Assembly (NCBI RefSeq): GCF_025151045.1
Contig: NZ_CP102285.1
Span: 434,001 to 498,000, forward strand
Reading direction: 5' to 3'
From: Parabacteroides johnsonii DSM 18315
GTDB lineage: Bacteria; Bacteroidota; Bacteroidia; Bacteroidales; Tannerellaceae
DNA: 64,000 nt
Under the pieces are notes generated by a model. It made no database searches and was not told the origin of the DNA. It worked only from the letters and a program-made list of their open reading frames with translations. Positions within the stretch are counted from its first letter, which is position 1, and each line of letters begins with the position of its first letter. Shown here in pieces: positions 33,443-41,959 of this stretch. The position numbers and the translations under genes are program-made.

Positions 33443-35215
33443 ATGAAAGGGAGGACGCTTGTATTTTGGCTGTTCGTCTTTGCAGGGCTTTGGTTCTTCT
33501 TTTGTTCGTTCGGGACTTCTACGTTCCAACGGCAGGAAGAAGTGCAGCTGTTTATTCCCGAATGGGTGGTTATCCGGGATATGCTGTCTGTTCCCGGCGG
33601 CTTTTGTGCGGTGGTTGGGCAGGCTTTGGTTCAATATTATACCTCTTCCCTGTTTGTTTTGTGGGTTAACAGTGCTTTCTTGTGTGTAATCGGTTTCTTG
33701 TGTTATCTGCTTTTACAGGAGATCGCACCGCGCGGATATAATCTGTTGCTTGCCTTATTTCCTGTTTTGGGATTGGTGAAAGCTCATACGAGCCCTTTTT
33801 ATGTCTTGGACGGAACGGTCGGACTTCTCCTCTTATTGTTCTTTTCTTCTGTTTTTATCCGTATCCGGAGACCGAAGGTGCAGTTGTTTTATGGTGTGGC
33901 AAGTGTGGTTCTTATCTATGGTTTGGCCGGTCAGTTGGCGGCGCTTTACGGTCTGGTGGTGGTTTTCATGAGCCTCTTGTGCCGGAGGGAGAAATGGTAC
34001 GGTTCGTTTGCCGTGTTTTTGATAGGAGTGTTGTTGACTTATATCGGTATTCGTTTGGCTACCGGCATTCCGTTGACAGACGGGATTTATTCGGAAAGGT
34101 ATCAGGAGTCTCAGTTGCAGCCGGACTCTTATGTCTATTTTATCTGGATTCGTTTTGTCGTCTTGCTTTTGACTCTATTGGTGGCGGCCTTCGCGATGAA
34201 GTTTCTTCCCAGAGGAAAGCGTTCGGTCGGAGTTGCCGTTACAGGCAGTTTGTTGGTCGTCCTGTTTTGCTTTTCCGCATTTTGTCTGCCCGGACCGTAT
34301 GAAGTACGGAACAACCGGATGAACGAGCTGTCCGTTTGGGAGCAAAGGAACGAGTGGGACACGATTATCCGTGAACATCCTGAGAAGGAAGTGACGGATT
34401 ATGTCAGCCTAAACTATCTGAATATGGCATTGGCGCAAAAAGGTCTTTTAGGTGACCGGTTGTTTCATTATGACCAGAAAGGGCCGCAAAGCCTTCTGGT
34501 TTCCTGGGACCGGACTTATTATATGAGTTGCCTGTTGAGTGATCTCCATTATATGATCGGGGATATCAGCCTTTCGGAAGGATATGCGATGGAAGGGTTG
34601 ACACTTGCCAAGCGGGGAGGAAGTCCCCGCATGCTTCAACGCCTGGTCAAGATTAGCCTGATACGGAGAGACTCTGCTTTGGCAGATAAGTATCTGGACA
34701 TACTCGGCCGGTTGCCGGGCTATCGGCGTTGGGCGGAAAAATATGCCGGTTATGTTCTTCATCCCGAAAGGATCGGGCGGGATGAAGAGCTTGCCGTGAA
34801 GACTGTGCCGGCCTTCCGGCCGGACAATTTGCTTTGCCTGATCGACATCGACAGCCTTTGGTCGGGACATCTTTCTGAACCAGGCGTAAATCGGGTCGCA
34901 TGGGAATATGTAGGTTGTTCCTATCTGCTGGCGAAGGAAATGGAGAAATTCAAGACATTCCTGTCCCGTGCCGGCACGTTTGTTCAAGGACGGTCCCTTC
35001 CCATTCATTTTCAGGAGGCGGCATTGGTTTTGGCGGTCGAGGATCTTTCTGTCCTTGACAGGGTTGCTGTCCGATCTGAGATCGTGCAACGGTATAAACA
35101 ATTCCAGAAAGATATTCTGAAACTCAAGAATAGTAGTGACGGACTTTCTTGGCTTTACCAGCAATATGGAGACACTTTCTGGTTTTATTATTATTGTAAA
35201 AAATTGAATGGATAG
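33443..35215 (+). CDS. DUF6057 family polytopic membrane protein
   Basis: A 590-residue protein of unknown function. The N-terminal 290 residues contain many hydrophobic helices (for example V-F-W-L-F-V-F-A-G-L-W-F-F, L-L-L-A-L-F-P-V-L-G-L-V and F-V-V-L-L-L-T-L-L-V-A-A). The C-terminal half is soluble, helical and repeat-like (S-L-N-Y-L-N-M-A-L-A-Q-K-G, then L-S-E-G-Y-A-M-E-G-L-T-L-A), resembling TPR units. In Bacteroidales this type is found beside SusCD genes and a TolB-like lipoprotein, as here. The layout suggests a membrane anchor with a periplasmic or cytoplasmic protein-binding arm. No catalytic motif seen. Confidence 0.8.
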   Translation: MKGRTLVFWLFVFAGLWFFFCSFGTSTFQRQEEVQLFIPEWVVIRDMLSVPGGFCAVVGQALVQYYTSSLFVLWVNSAFLCVIGFLCYLLLQEIAPRGYNLLLALFPVLGLVKAHTSPFYVLDGTVGLLLLLFFSSVFIRIRRPKVQLFYGVASVVLIYGLAGQLAALYGLVVVFMSLLCRREKWYGSFAVFLIGVLLTYIGIRLATGIPLTDGIYSERYQESQLQPDSYVYFIWIRFVVLLLTLLVAAFAMKFLPRGKRSVGVAVTGSLLVVLFCFSAFCLPGPYEVRNNRMNELSVWEQRNEWDTIIREHPEKEVTDYVSLNYLNMALAQKGLLGDRLFHYDQKGPQSLLVSWDRTYYMSCLLSDLHYMIGDISLSEGYAMEGLTLAKRGGSPRMLQRLVKISLIRRDSALADKYLDILGRLPGYRRWAEKYAGYVLHPERIGRDEELAVKTVPAFRPDNLLCLIDIDSLWSGHLSEPGVNRVAWEYVGCSYLLAKEMEKFKTFLSRAGTFVQGRSLPIHFQEAALVLAVEDLSVLDRVAVRSEIVQRYKQFQKDILKLKNSSDGLSWLYQQYGDTFWFYYYCKKLNG

Positions 35216-35218
35216 TCT

Positions 35219-36664
35219 ATGAAGTATTTATATCCCCTGTTATGGCTTTTTGTCTTTTTATCCTGTAACGATGTGTTGCCCGATGCGGAGGAAACGGAAG
35301 GAGAAATAGAAATCTTTCCCGATTATAAAGAGGTCGCGGTCCCCTGCAATATCGCTCCGCTGAACTTCAAACTGAAAGAACCTTGCGAAGCAATCGCCCT
35401 ATTTTCCGGCAAGGACTTGCAAATACGGGTGGATTCGGATAACGGTTCTTTCCAAATCCCGGAGAAGAAGTGGCGCCGGCTGTTGGACGCATCGGCGGGA
35501 GGAAAACTTACGGTCGGGATCTATATCCGTAAAGAGGATAGATGGCTTCGCTATCCTTCTTTTTTCATTCAGGTTGTCGAAGATAAGATCGATTCCTATC
35601 TGGTCTATCGCCGTATCGCACCGGGCTACCGGATGTGGAACAGGATGGGGATTTACCAGCGTTGCCTGGAGGATTTTACGGAAGAAACTTTTCTCGACAA
35701 TAAGTTGACGAACAATAATTGCATGAACTGCCATTCCTTCTGTATGCAGAATCCGGACCGGATGCTTTTCCACCAACGTGCGCTACACGCCGGGACTTAC
35801 CTTCTGAAGGACGGTCATATCGAGAAGCTGGCTACGAAGACCGAACGGACTATTTCCGCTTTGGTCTATCCCGCCTGGCACCCGTCCGGGCGATATGTCG
35901 CGTTTTCGACGAATGATACGAAACAGGATTTTCACCTTTCGGATGCGAATCGGGTGGAAGTGTTCGACAATCGGTCGGATGTAGTGGTCTATGACGTGGA
36001 GAAACATGAAATCATAACATCTCCCCACTTGTCATCGGAGGAGAATATGGAGACTTTTCCGGCATTCTCTCCGGATGGCAGACGGTTGTATTTCTGTTCC
36101 GCACCGGCATGCCAGATGCCTGAGTCGTACCGGGAAATCCACTACAATCTGCAAAGCATTGCTTTCGATCCGGAAAAACGGAGTTTCGGCCAGAAGATAG
36201 ATACGCTGTATAACGCTAATAAGGAAAGACGCAGCGCGAAGTTTCCGAGAGTATCGCCCGATGGTCGTTTCCTGATGTACACGGTTTCGGACTATGGCAA
36301 CTTCTCTATCTGGCACAAGGATGCGGATTTGCGGTTATTGGATATGTTGACATGTCAAACAGATTCCCTTCTTCAAGTGAACAGTGACGATGTCGAAAGC
36401 TATCATTCCTGGAGCAGCAACAGCCGGTGGTTCGTTTTCAGTAGCCGCCGGGGTGACGGGCTGTATACACGGCCTTATATTTGTTATTTGGATGCGAATG
36501 GTGTTCCCGGCAAACCTTTCCTGTTGCCTCAGAAAGAGACGGATTATTATGAACGTTCTCTTTTCTCTTTCAATATCCCCGAACTCATTCGCGGTAAAAT
36601 CAAGGTCGATACTTCCGAGTTGATCGATATCAGTAAATATGGGGAAGCGGTACGATTAAAATAA
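35219..36664 (+). CDS. TolB-like beta-propeller lipoprotein with a CxxCH motif
   Basis: A 481-residue lipoprotein with lipobox F-L-S-C (Cys16). An N-terminal beta-rich region (about 30-130) is followed by N-N-N-C-M-N-C-H-S-F: C168, C171 and H172 form the heme c-type CxxCH signature. Beyond it, PD40/WD-type propeller blades are seen (Y-P-A-W-H-P-S-G-R-Y-V-A-F-S-T, F-P-A-F-S-P-D-G-R-R-L-Y-F-C, F-P-R-V-S-P-D-G-R-F-L). The frame starts 4 nt after the DUF6057 stop, so the two are co-expressed. Possible roles are heme or metal binding at the envelope, or a propeller adaptor. Whether heme is attached cannot be told; no cytochrome c maturation genes are in the window. Confidence 0.82.
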   Translation: MKYLYPLLWLFVFLSCNDVLPDAEETEGEIEIFPDYKEVAVPCNIAPLNFKLKEPCEAIALFSGKDLQIRVDSDNGSFQIPEKKWRRLLDASAGGKLTVGIYIRKEDRWLRYPSFFIQVVEDKIDSYLVYRRIAPGYRMWNRMGIYQRCLEDFTEETFLDNKLTNNNCMNCHSFCMQNPDRMLFHQRALHAGTYLLKDGHIEKLATKTERTISALVYPAWHPSGRYVAFSTNDTKQDFHLSDANRVEVFDNRSDVVVYDVEKHEIITSPHLSSEENMETFPAFSPDGRRLYFCSAPACQMPESYREIHYNLQSIAFDPEKRSFGQKIDTLYNANKERRSAKFPRVSPDGRFLMYTVSDYGNFSIWHKDADLRLLDMLTCQTDSLLQVNSDDVESYHSWSSNSRWFVFSSRRGDGLYTRPYICYLDANGVPGKPFLLPQKETDYYERSLFSFNIPELIRGKIKVDTSELIDISKYGEAVRLK

Positions 36665-36665
36665 T

Positions 36666-36758
36666 GACCGTCTTTATCGCCATGGCGACCGTCTTTGTTT
36701 CCATGAAGTCCATGTTCGTCCCCAATGAACATGGACTTCATCGCGATGAAGACGGTCG
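36666..36758. repeat. Three-copy palindromic repeat between the TolB-like and M64 genes
   Basis: Unit gaccgtcttt occurs at 36666-36675 and again at 36687-36696. Its inverse (aagacggtc) is at 36749-36757. Inside lies a 15-bp perfect hairpin, 36703-36717 with 36727-36741. The outer stem pairs 36686-36695 with 36749-36758. The nested design resembles those at 62222-62287 and 6562-6604, although the sequences differ. It sits between convergent genes and may terminate both. Confidence 0.7.
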
Positions 36759-36868
36759 TCTTAAATTAGATATGTGTGTTCCCCATATTTGAGCAATAGG
36801 TGAGTGCTTCTTATCATAATAACAGCAATGAATATCCCAATTATGAAAATAGTTGAAAAATATTCTTA

Positions 36869-38152
36869 CTATTTCTTATCCGTCAGAAAATCGATCATCC
36901 GCAGAATGGCCCGTGAGCAGGCCGGGCAGAACGGAGCATAATCGCGCATCATGCAGTGGTCCATCGGACGATAAATGCCTTTGGATAGGTAGCCGCCCCC
37001 TTCGAACACACCGGCTTTGTCCTTATGTTCGGCGTCGAGTGGGGTAGGAATCGGCGTATTGGCTGGCAACAAGTCTTTCCATTTGCTGTCGAAATCGACT
37101 AAAGTCGTGATGTTCGGTTCCCACGGTTCGTATTTCAAGTTGTAGAAATCCTGGTAAGCTACCTCCGAAGAGAAATATTCGTCTGCCAGGCCGGCGAAGC
37201 TATGTCCGAACTCGTGCGTAAAGACGACAGGTGTCCGTGGGTTGTCGGCTGTCCCGCAGGCATAGAAATTATACATTCCGCCACCGCCGTACATATCTGT
37301 GTTTATCAGCAGGAATATGGCATCACAGGGTACGTTCCAGACGGCATCGCGGATCGATTTCATATCCGGTGTTGTCAGATAACGGTCCACGCCGAATGTA
37401 TAATAACCGGAATTGAGGGCTGTGTTCTTAAAGATACCTTTGCCCGAAACATCCGTGCCCGATTCTTCCGATATGAGGCAGACAGCCCATACGTTGAAGT
37501 CCCCGCGCCGTGTCGTGAAAGGAGGAGTCGCGAACAAAGCTTCTGTAAATCGTTTTGCATCTGCTACGAATTTCTCCTGTTCATCCGTCGTGTATCCTTC
37601 GGCAATGAAAACAAGATCGACTTTTTCTGCCGAGTCGCCGCTTTTCTGTATCTGATGCACTTTATTGTCTTTCAGCTTTCCCCGGTCGATGAAAATACTT
37701 TGGGGATCGACCTCCTGCCGGAGCAACGGATGGAATTGCATGTCAGCTTTGTCGCGTGCTGTGATCTCGACATAGACAGGTGCTTTCGGGAAAGGAACGG
37801 AAGCGCTGTTTGTCCACGATTGTGTTTCTGTCTTGGCTTGTTCCGTCGAGCGCCATTCTTCGAACAATGTATTGAAACCGCGTGAGTAGATCAGTCGGTC
37901 CGTAGCCTTGTCATATACGTTGATATAGTAGCCTCCATAGCCCGACTTGTCGATCAGGTTCTTGACCGGGCCACCCCATACCGGTTCTTCACGCAACTGC
38001 TGGATGGCAGCCGATTGTGAGGTTAGATTACCGCTCAAGGCGAAATCCACCCGGAGGCTTTTCTTTTCGAAATAGGTATTGAAGTCACTCTGGGCAAATA
38101 CGGCGAAGTTGCAGAGAATGGCAAGAAACAAAAGCGAAATCTTTGTTTTCAT
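36869..38152 (-). CDS. Peptidase M64 (IgA peptidase family) with N-terminal beta domain
   Basis: An exported zinc metallopeptidase of 427 residues. The signal peptide ends F-A-V-F-A-Q near residue 21. The M64 N-terminal domain covers about 22-145. The catalytic zinc motif H-E-F-G-H is at 313-317, followed by S-F-A-G-L-A-D-E-Y, the M64 hallmark. The family was named for a Clostridium IgA protease, but most Bacteroidales members have no known substrate. It faces the SusCD-DUF6057-TolB genes convergently, so association with that locus is by position only. Confidence 0.92.
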   Translation of the reverse strand: MKTKISLLFLAILCNFAVFAQSDFNTYFEKKSLRVDFALSGNLTSQSAAIQQLREEPVWGGPVKNLIDKSGYGGYYINVYDKATDRLIYSRGFNTLFEEWRSTEQAKTETQSWTNSASVPFPKAPVYVEITARDKADMQFHPLLRQEVDPQSIFIDRGKLKDNKVHQIQKSGDSAEKVDLVFIAEGYTTDEQEKFVADAKRFTEALFATPPFTTRRGDFNVWAVCLISEESGTDVSGKGIFKNTALNSGYYTFGVDRYLTTPDMKSIRDAVWNVPCDAIFLLINTDMYGGGGMYNFYACGTADNPRTPVVFTHEFGHSFAGLADEYFSSEVAYQDFYNLKYEPWEPNITTLVDFDSKWKDLLPANTPIPTPLDAEHKDKAGVFEGGGYLSKGIYRPMDHCMMRDYAPFCPACSRAILRMIDFLTDKK

Positions 38153-38186
38153 ATTAGTATGCGTTATTATGTGTAATTCTTACTCG

Positions 38187-38212
38187 CAAATATAAGACTT
38201 TTTGTAGATTTG
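38187..38212. promoter_or_regulatory. Divergent Bacteroidales -7 boxes between the M64 and PNPOx-like genes
   Basis: On the minus strand, 38187-38194 reads TATATTTG, serving the M64 gene. On the plus strand, 38205-38212 reads TAGATTTG, 31 bp before the ATG at 38243. Both match TAnnTTTG. Confidence 0.5.
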
Positions 38213-38242
38213 TCGGTCGATATCGTTTAAATATGTAACACT

Positions 38243-38719
38243 ATGTATCATGAAATAAGAAGAAAAGACCGCGTTTTGGATGAAAAAGGCGCAATTGAGT
38301 TATTGGAAACGGCTGAATATGGTTTCCTGTCGATGGTGGGGACGGATGGCTTCGGGTATGGAATCCCGATTTCTTTTGTGAAGGAAGGAGAAAGTGTCTA
38401 TTTCCACTGTGCACCGGAAGGATATAAGTTGGAATGCCTCCGGGAAAATCCGAAAGTGAGTTTTTGCGTAGTGGGAAAAACACATATTATTCCGAATCAG
38501 TTCACTACGGCTTATGAATGTGCGCTTGCATTCGGTACGATATATATGGACCTTCCCGAAGAAGAACGCCGGAACGCTTTACGCCTGTTGGCAAAGAAAT
38601 ATTGCTCCGGTTTTGAAGCGATAGGAGAGAAGTATATCGACAAGTCCTTTCACCGGACGAATATCCTGCGGTTGGACATCGAGCATATTTCCGGTAAATG
38701 CAAGAGGATAAAAACGTGA
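38243..38719 (+). CDS. Pyridoxamine 5'-phosphate oxidase-fold protein, NimA-like
   Basis: A 158-residue FMN-binding split-barrel protein. It begins M-Y-H-E-I-R-R-K-D-R, with G-F-L-S-M-V-G-T-D-G-F-G-Y-G-I-P and Y-F-H-C-A-P-E-G-Y-K as the usual beta-strand signatures. Relatives include the 5-nitroimidazole reductases of the Nim type and many general flavin-dependent reductases. Sequence alone does not show drug resistance, and a chromosomal housekeeping reductase is the safer call. It is monocistronic by spacing. Confidence 0.88.
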   Translation: MYHEIRRKDRVLDEKGAIELLETAEYGFLSMVGTDGFGYGIPISFVKEGESVYFHCAPEGYKLECLRENPKVSFCVVGKTHIIPNQFTTAYECALAFGTIYMDLPEEERRNALRLLAKKYCSGFEAIGEKYIDKSFHRTNILRLDIEHISGKCKRIKT

Positions 38720-39014
38720 AAATTGTTTTTATCAAAATGTCATTGCCACCCCATCAAAATCGAAATTAATAAGGCATATTTGGGGAATTAGTATAGCGGG
38801 TAATATTTTTTAACATACTATTTTGTTTGCGAATATCTTATTTGGTTGTCAAAATAATATTTTTTGATGTGGCAGTCTTATTGAAAAAAATGGAAGGAAC
38901 GATTTCTGCTATATCTTTTTTAAACTAAATTCAGTTTTCCCTGTTTAATTAATAGACGCCACATGCCCGGTCCCGGGAATTACTTCTAAACATGACCAAA
39001 TATAATTTTTTAAT

Positions 39015-40241
39015 ATGACGAAAATAGAAATAAAAGACTTATCGATTCTTTTCGGACCTGAGAAGGCCAAAGCGAAAAAGATGATCAAGCAAGGTAAATG
39101 CAAACAGGAAATTTTAAAAGAAACAGGCTGTACCGTAGCTGTCCGTAATGCCAATCTGGAAATAAAGGAAGGAGAGATGTTCGTGATAATGGGGCTCTCC
39201 GGTAGTGGCAAGTCGACGTTGGTGCGTTGCATTAACCGGCTGAACGAACCCTCTATGGGGGAGATATGGTTAAGTGGCAGGAACATCACGTCTCTGTCGG
39301 ATAAGGATCTGTTGCAAATACGTCGTAAGGAGATGGCGATGGTATTCCAGCATTTTGGTCTGTTGCCTCACCGGACAGTTTTGAGCAATATAGCTTTCGG
39401 GCTTGAATTGCAGGGTATACCTAAAGAAGAGCGCGAGAAGAAAGCACATGAAAGCATAGCTGTTGTAGGATTGAAGGGATATGAGAACCAGCGTGTGGAC
39501 GAACTCTCTGGAGGTATGCAGCAGCGCGTCGGGCTGGCACGTGCTTTGGCGAATAACCCGGAAGTCCTGCTGATGGACGAGGCTTTTTCAGCCCTTGACC
39601 CGCTTATCCGCGAACAGATGCAGGACGAGTTGCTGGATTTGCAGGAGAAGATGAAACGTACCATTGTCTTTATCACACATGATCTGGACGAGGCCATCAA
39701 ATTAGGCGACCGTATTGCCATTATGAAGGATGGCGAAGTCGTACAGGTCGGGACGCCCGAAGAGATATTGACTGATCCGGCCGACGACTATGTCACCCGT
39801 TTTACCGAGAGTGTGGATCGTGGGCGTGTTGTTACGGCCTCTTCCATCATGCTGACTCAACCGATCGTTGTCCGTATCCGCAAAGATGGTCCGGAGGCTA
39901 TTATCCGCAAGATGAGGGAAAAACGTTTGTATGCGTTGCCCGTGATCGGAACGGACGAGCAGTTCCTTGGTGAAATACGGTTGAAAGATGTGCTGCGGCT
40001 GCGTAAGGAAGGGACGAGGGACATCAGTTCGATTGTTATGAAAGAGGTCCCTTCCGTATTGGAGAATATGACAGTCGAAGATATGTTGCCTCTCTTGCCG
40101 AAGGTCCAGCAGGCTTTGCCGGTGGTCGATGAGAATAACCGTTTGAAAGGTGTCGTATCGACTTCAGCCATCATTATCGAGATGACCGGAAAGGATCAGA
40201 AAGAAATAGAAGAAATCATTCAAAACGCAATAGATTTATGA
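39015..40241 (+). CDS. proV: Glycine betaine/proline ABC transporter ATP-binding subunit with CBS domains
   Basis: ATPase of a type I osmolyte importer. The 408-residue protein has Walker A G-L-S-G-S-G-K-S-T, the ABC signature L-S-G-G-M-Q-Q-R-V and Walker B L-L-M-D-E-A-F. A tandem CBS pair at the C-terminus (about 280-405) senses ionic strength in OpuA-type systems. The N-terminal extension with E-K-A-K-A-K-K-M-I-K is typical of ProV/OpuAA. Its stop overlaps the permease start by 4 bp (ATGA). The 295-bp region upstream has no gene. Confidence 0.95.
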   Translation: MTKIEIKDLSILFGPEKAKAKKMIKQGKCKQEILKETGCTVAVRNANLEIKEGEMFVIMGLSGSGKSTLVRCINRLNEPSMGEIWLSGRNITSLSDKDLLQIRRKEMAMVFQHFGLLPHRTVLSNIAFGLELQGIPKEEREKKAHESIAVVGLKGYENQRVDELSGGMQQRVGLARALANNPEVLLMDEAFSALDPLIREQMQDELLDLQEKMKRTIVFITHDLDEAIKLGDRIAIMKDGEVVQVGTPEEILTDPADDYVTRFTESVDRGRVVTASSIMLTQPIVVRIRKDGPEAIIRKMREKRLYALPVIGTDEQFLGEIRLKDVLRLRKEGTRDISSIVMKEVPSVLENMTVEDMLPLLPKVQQALPVVDENNRLKGVVSTSAIIIEMTGKDQKEIEEIIQNAIDL

Positions 40242-41053
40242 TAAATATCGGAAAATATATAGAAATGGCCATTAATTGGCTGACAGAAAACTTTGCCGGC
40301 CTTTTTGATGTAATCAACCACATCGTAGGCGGCTTTATCGACGGCTTCCAGGGAATACTGATGTGGGTCCCGTTCTACCTGATGATTGCGGGAATAGCAG
40401 CTTTGGCTTGGTGGAAAGCCGGAAAGGGAACTGCTGTCCTGACCTTGCTCGGTTTACTTTTGATTTGGGGGATGGGATTCTGGGTACAGACCATGCAGAC
40501 CGTGGCACTTGTCTTGTCGTCGACGATCATTGCCCTGCTGCTCGGTGTTCCGCTGGGAATCTGGACCGGACGAAACGATAAGGCGGCTAAAGTGATCCGG
40601 CCGGTTTTGGACCTGATGCAGACGATGCCCGCTTTTGTCTATTTGATTCCGGCTGTCCTGTTTTTCGGACTGGGACCTGTTCCGGGCGCTTTTGCCACCG
40701 TGATATTTGCCATGCCTCCGGTTGTCCGTCTTACCGACTTGGGGATCCGTCAGGTTCCGGAAGATATTGTAGAGGCGACTCGTTCGTTTGGGGCCACTTC
40801 GGGACAGCTTCTTTTTAAAGTTCAGCTCCCGTTGGCTTTACCGACCATTATGGCAGGAGTGAACCAGACAATCATGATGGCTCTGTCTATGGTTGTGATT
40901 GCGGCTATGATCTCGGCCGGCGGGTTAGGTGAGATCGTATTGAAAGGAATCACACAAATGAAAATCGGACTTGGTTTTGAAGGCGGCATAGCCGTCGTGA
41001 TTCTGGCGATTGTCCTGGATCGTATTACACAGGGCTTTGTCCGTAGAAAGTAA
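40238..41053 (+). CDS. proW: Glycine betaine/proline ABC transporter permease
   Basis: A 271-residue inner-membrane permease of the OpuAB/ProW type. It has five to six hydrophobic helices and the EAA loop near L-V-E-A-T-R-S-F-G-A-T; the sequence reads D-I-V-E-A-T-R-S-F-G. It begins inside the ATPase stop codon and is followed by the binding-protein gene after 23 bp. The three subunits together import compatible solutes under osmotic stress. Confidence 0.95.
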   Translation: MINIGKYIEMAINWLTENFAGLFDVINHIVGGFIDGFQGILMWVPFYLMIAGIAALAWWKAGKGTAVLTLLGLLLIWGMGFWVQTMQTVALVLSSTIIALLLGVPLGIWTGRNDKAAKVIRPVLDLMQTMPAFVYLIPAVLFFGLGPVPGAFATVIFAMPPVVRLTDLGIRQVPEDIVEATRSFGATSGQLLFKVQLPLALPTIMAGVNQTIMMALSMVVIAAMISAGGLGEIVLKGITQMKIGLGFEGGIAVVILAIVLDRITQGFVRRK

Positions 41054-41076
41054 AACAGATAAAAAGAAAAGTATTT

Positions 41077-41946
41077 ATGAGAAGATTGATTATCATTATA
41101 AATTTATCCCTTATTGTAGCCTTCATGATGATGTTTGCTGATTGCAGCAATTCCTCGAAAGACAGAAAACAGGTCTCGATCGGTTATGTAAATTGGTCGG
41201 AAGGGATTGCTATGAGCTATCTGGCGAAAGTCATGCTTGAGAGCAAGGGCTATGACGTGATGCTGCGAAATGCGGATATCGCGCCGGTCTTTGTTTCGAT
41301 GGCGGCTGGTAAAGTCGATGTTTTTATGGATGCATGGCTTCCGGCTACACATGCCGATTATATAAGGAAATATGGCGATAACTTGGAAGCGTTAGGAGTA
41401 GCCTATAAAAATGCCAGGATGGGGCTGGTAGTCCCTTCGTATGTCACGATCCGTTCCATAGAAGAATTGAATGAGCATAAAGAGAAGTTCCGTAATGAGA
41501 TTATCGGTATCGACGTTGGGGCTGGCCTGATGAATGAGACTGAGCGTGTCATCCGGGAATATCCGGTCGAGTTGACGCTGAAACCTTCGAGCGGAGCGAC
41601 AATGGTCGCATTCCTCCAGAAATCGATCGAAAACAAGGAATGGATCGTAGTAACCGGCTGGACTCCTCACTGGATGTTCTCCCGCTACGATCTGAAATTT
41701 CTGGATGATCCGCAGAAACAGTACGGCGATGCCGAACACATTCAGATTATGGCTACCAAAGGCTTCTCTGATAAAGATCCGTATGCAGCCGCTTTTTTCC
41801 GGAACTTTGCTCTCGATAATGACCAATTGAGCGAATTGATGGATTTGGTGGAGGCTTATCCTATGCACGAGGAAGAAGGTGCTAAAATTTGGTTATCGGA
41901 ACATCCGGAAGTGAATGAATTTTTTCCTACATTCGCAGAAGAGTAG
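41077..41946 (+). CDS. proX: Glycine betaine ABC transporter substrate-binding lipoprotein
   Basis: A 289-residue OpuAC-type binding protein. The hydrophobic signal ends in F-A-D-C, so Cys23 is probably lipidated and the protein tethered in the periplasm. Tryptophans suited to a quaternary-ammonium cage are seen in V-N-W-S-E-G, D-A-W-L-P and T-G-W-T-P-H-W-M-F. It completes the proVWX-like operon. The exact solute (betaine, proline, choline or carnitine) cannot be read from sequence. Confidence 0.93.
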   Translation: MRRLIIIINLSLIVAFMMMFADCSNSSKDRKQVSIGYVNWSEGIAMSYLAKVMLESKGYDVMLRNADIAPVFVSMAAGKVDVFMDAWLPATHADYIRKYGDNLEALGVAYKNARMGLVVPSYVTIRSIEELNEHKEKFRNEIIGIDVGAGLMNETERVIREYPVELTLKPSSGATMVAFLQKSIENKEWIVVTGWTPHWMFSRYDLKFLDDPQKQYGDAEHIQIMATKGFSDKDPYAAAFFRNFALDNDQLSELMDLVEAYPMHEEEGAKIWLSEHPEVNEFFPTFAEE

Positions 41947-41959
41947 AAAAGATTGAATT

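Noticed and set aside
38720-39014. Possible riboswitch or K+/osmotic leader before proV
   Set aside because: Only a small cccgg/ccggg hairpin and imperfect pairings were found; no known riboswitch core was recognised.
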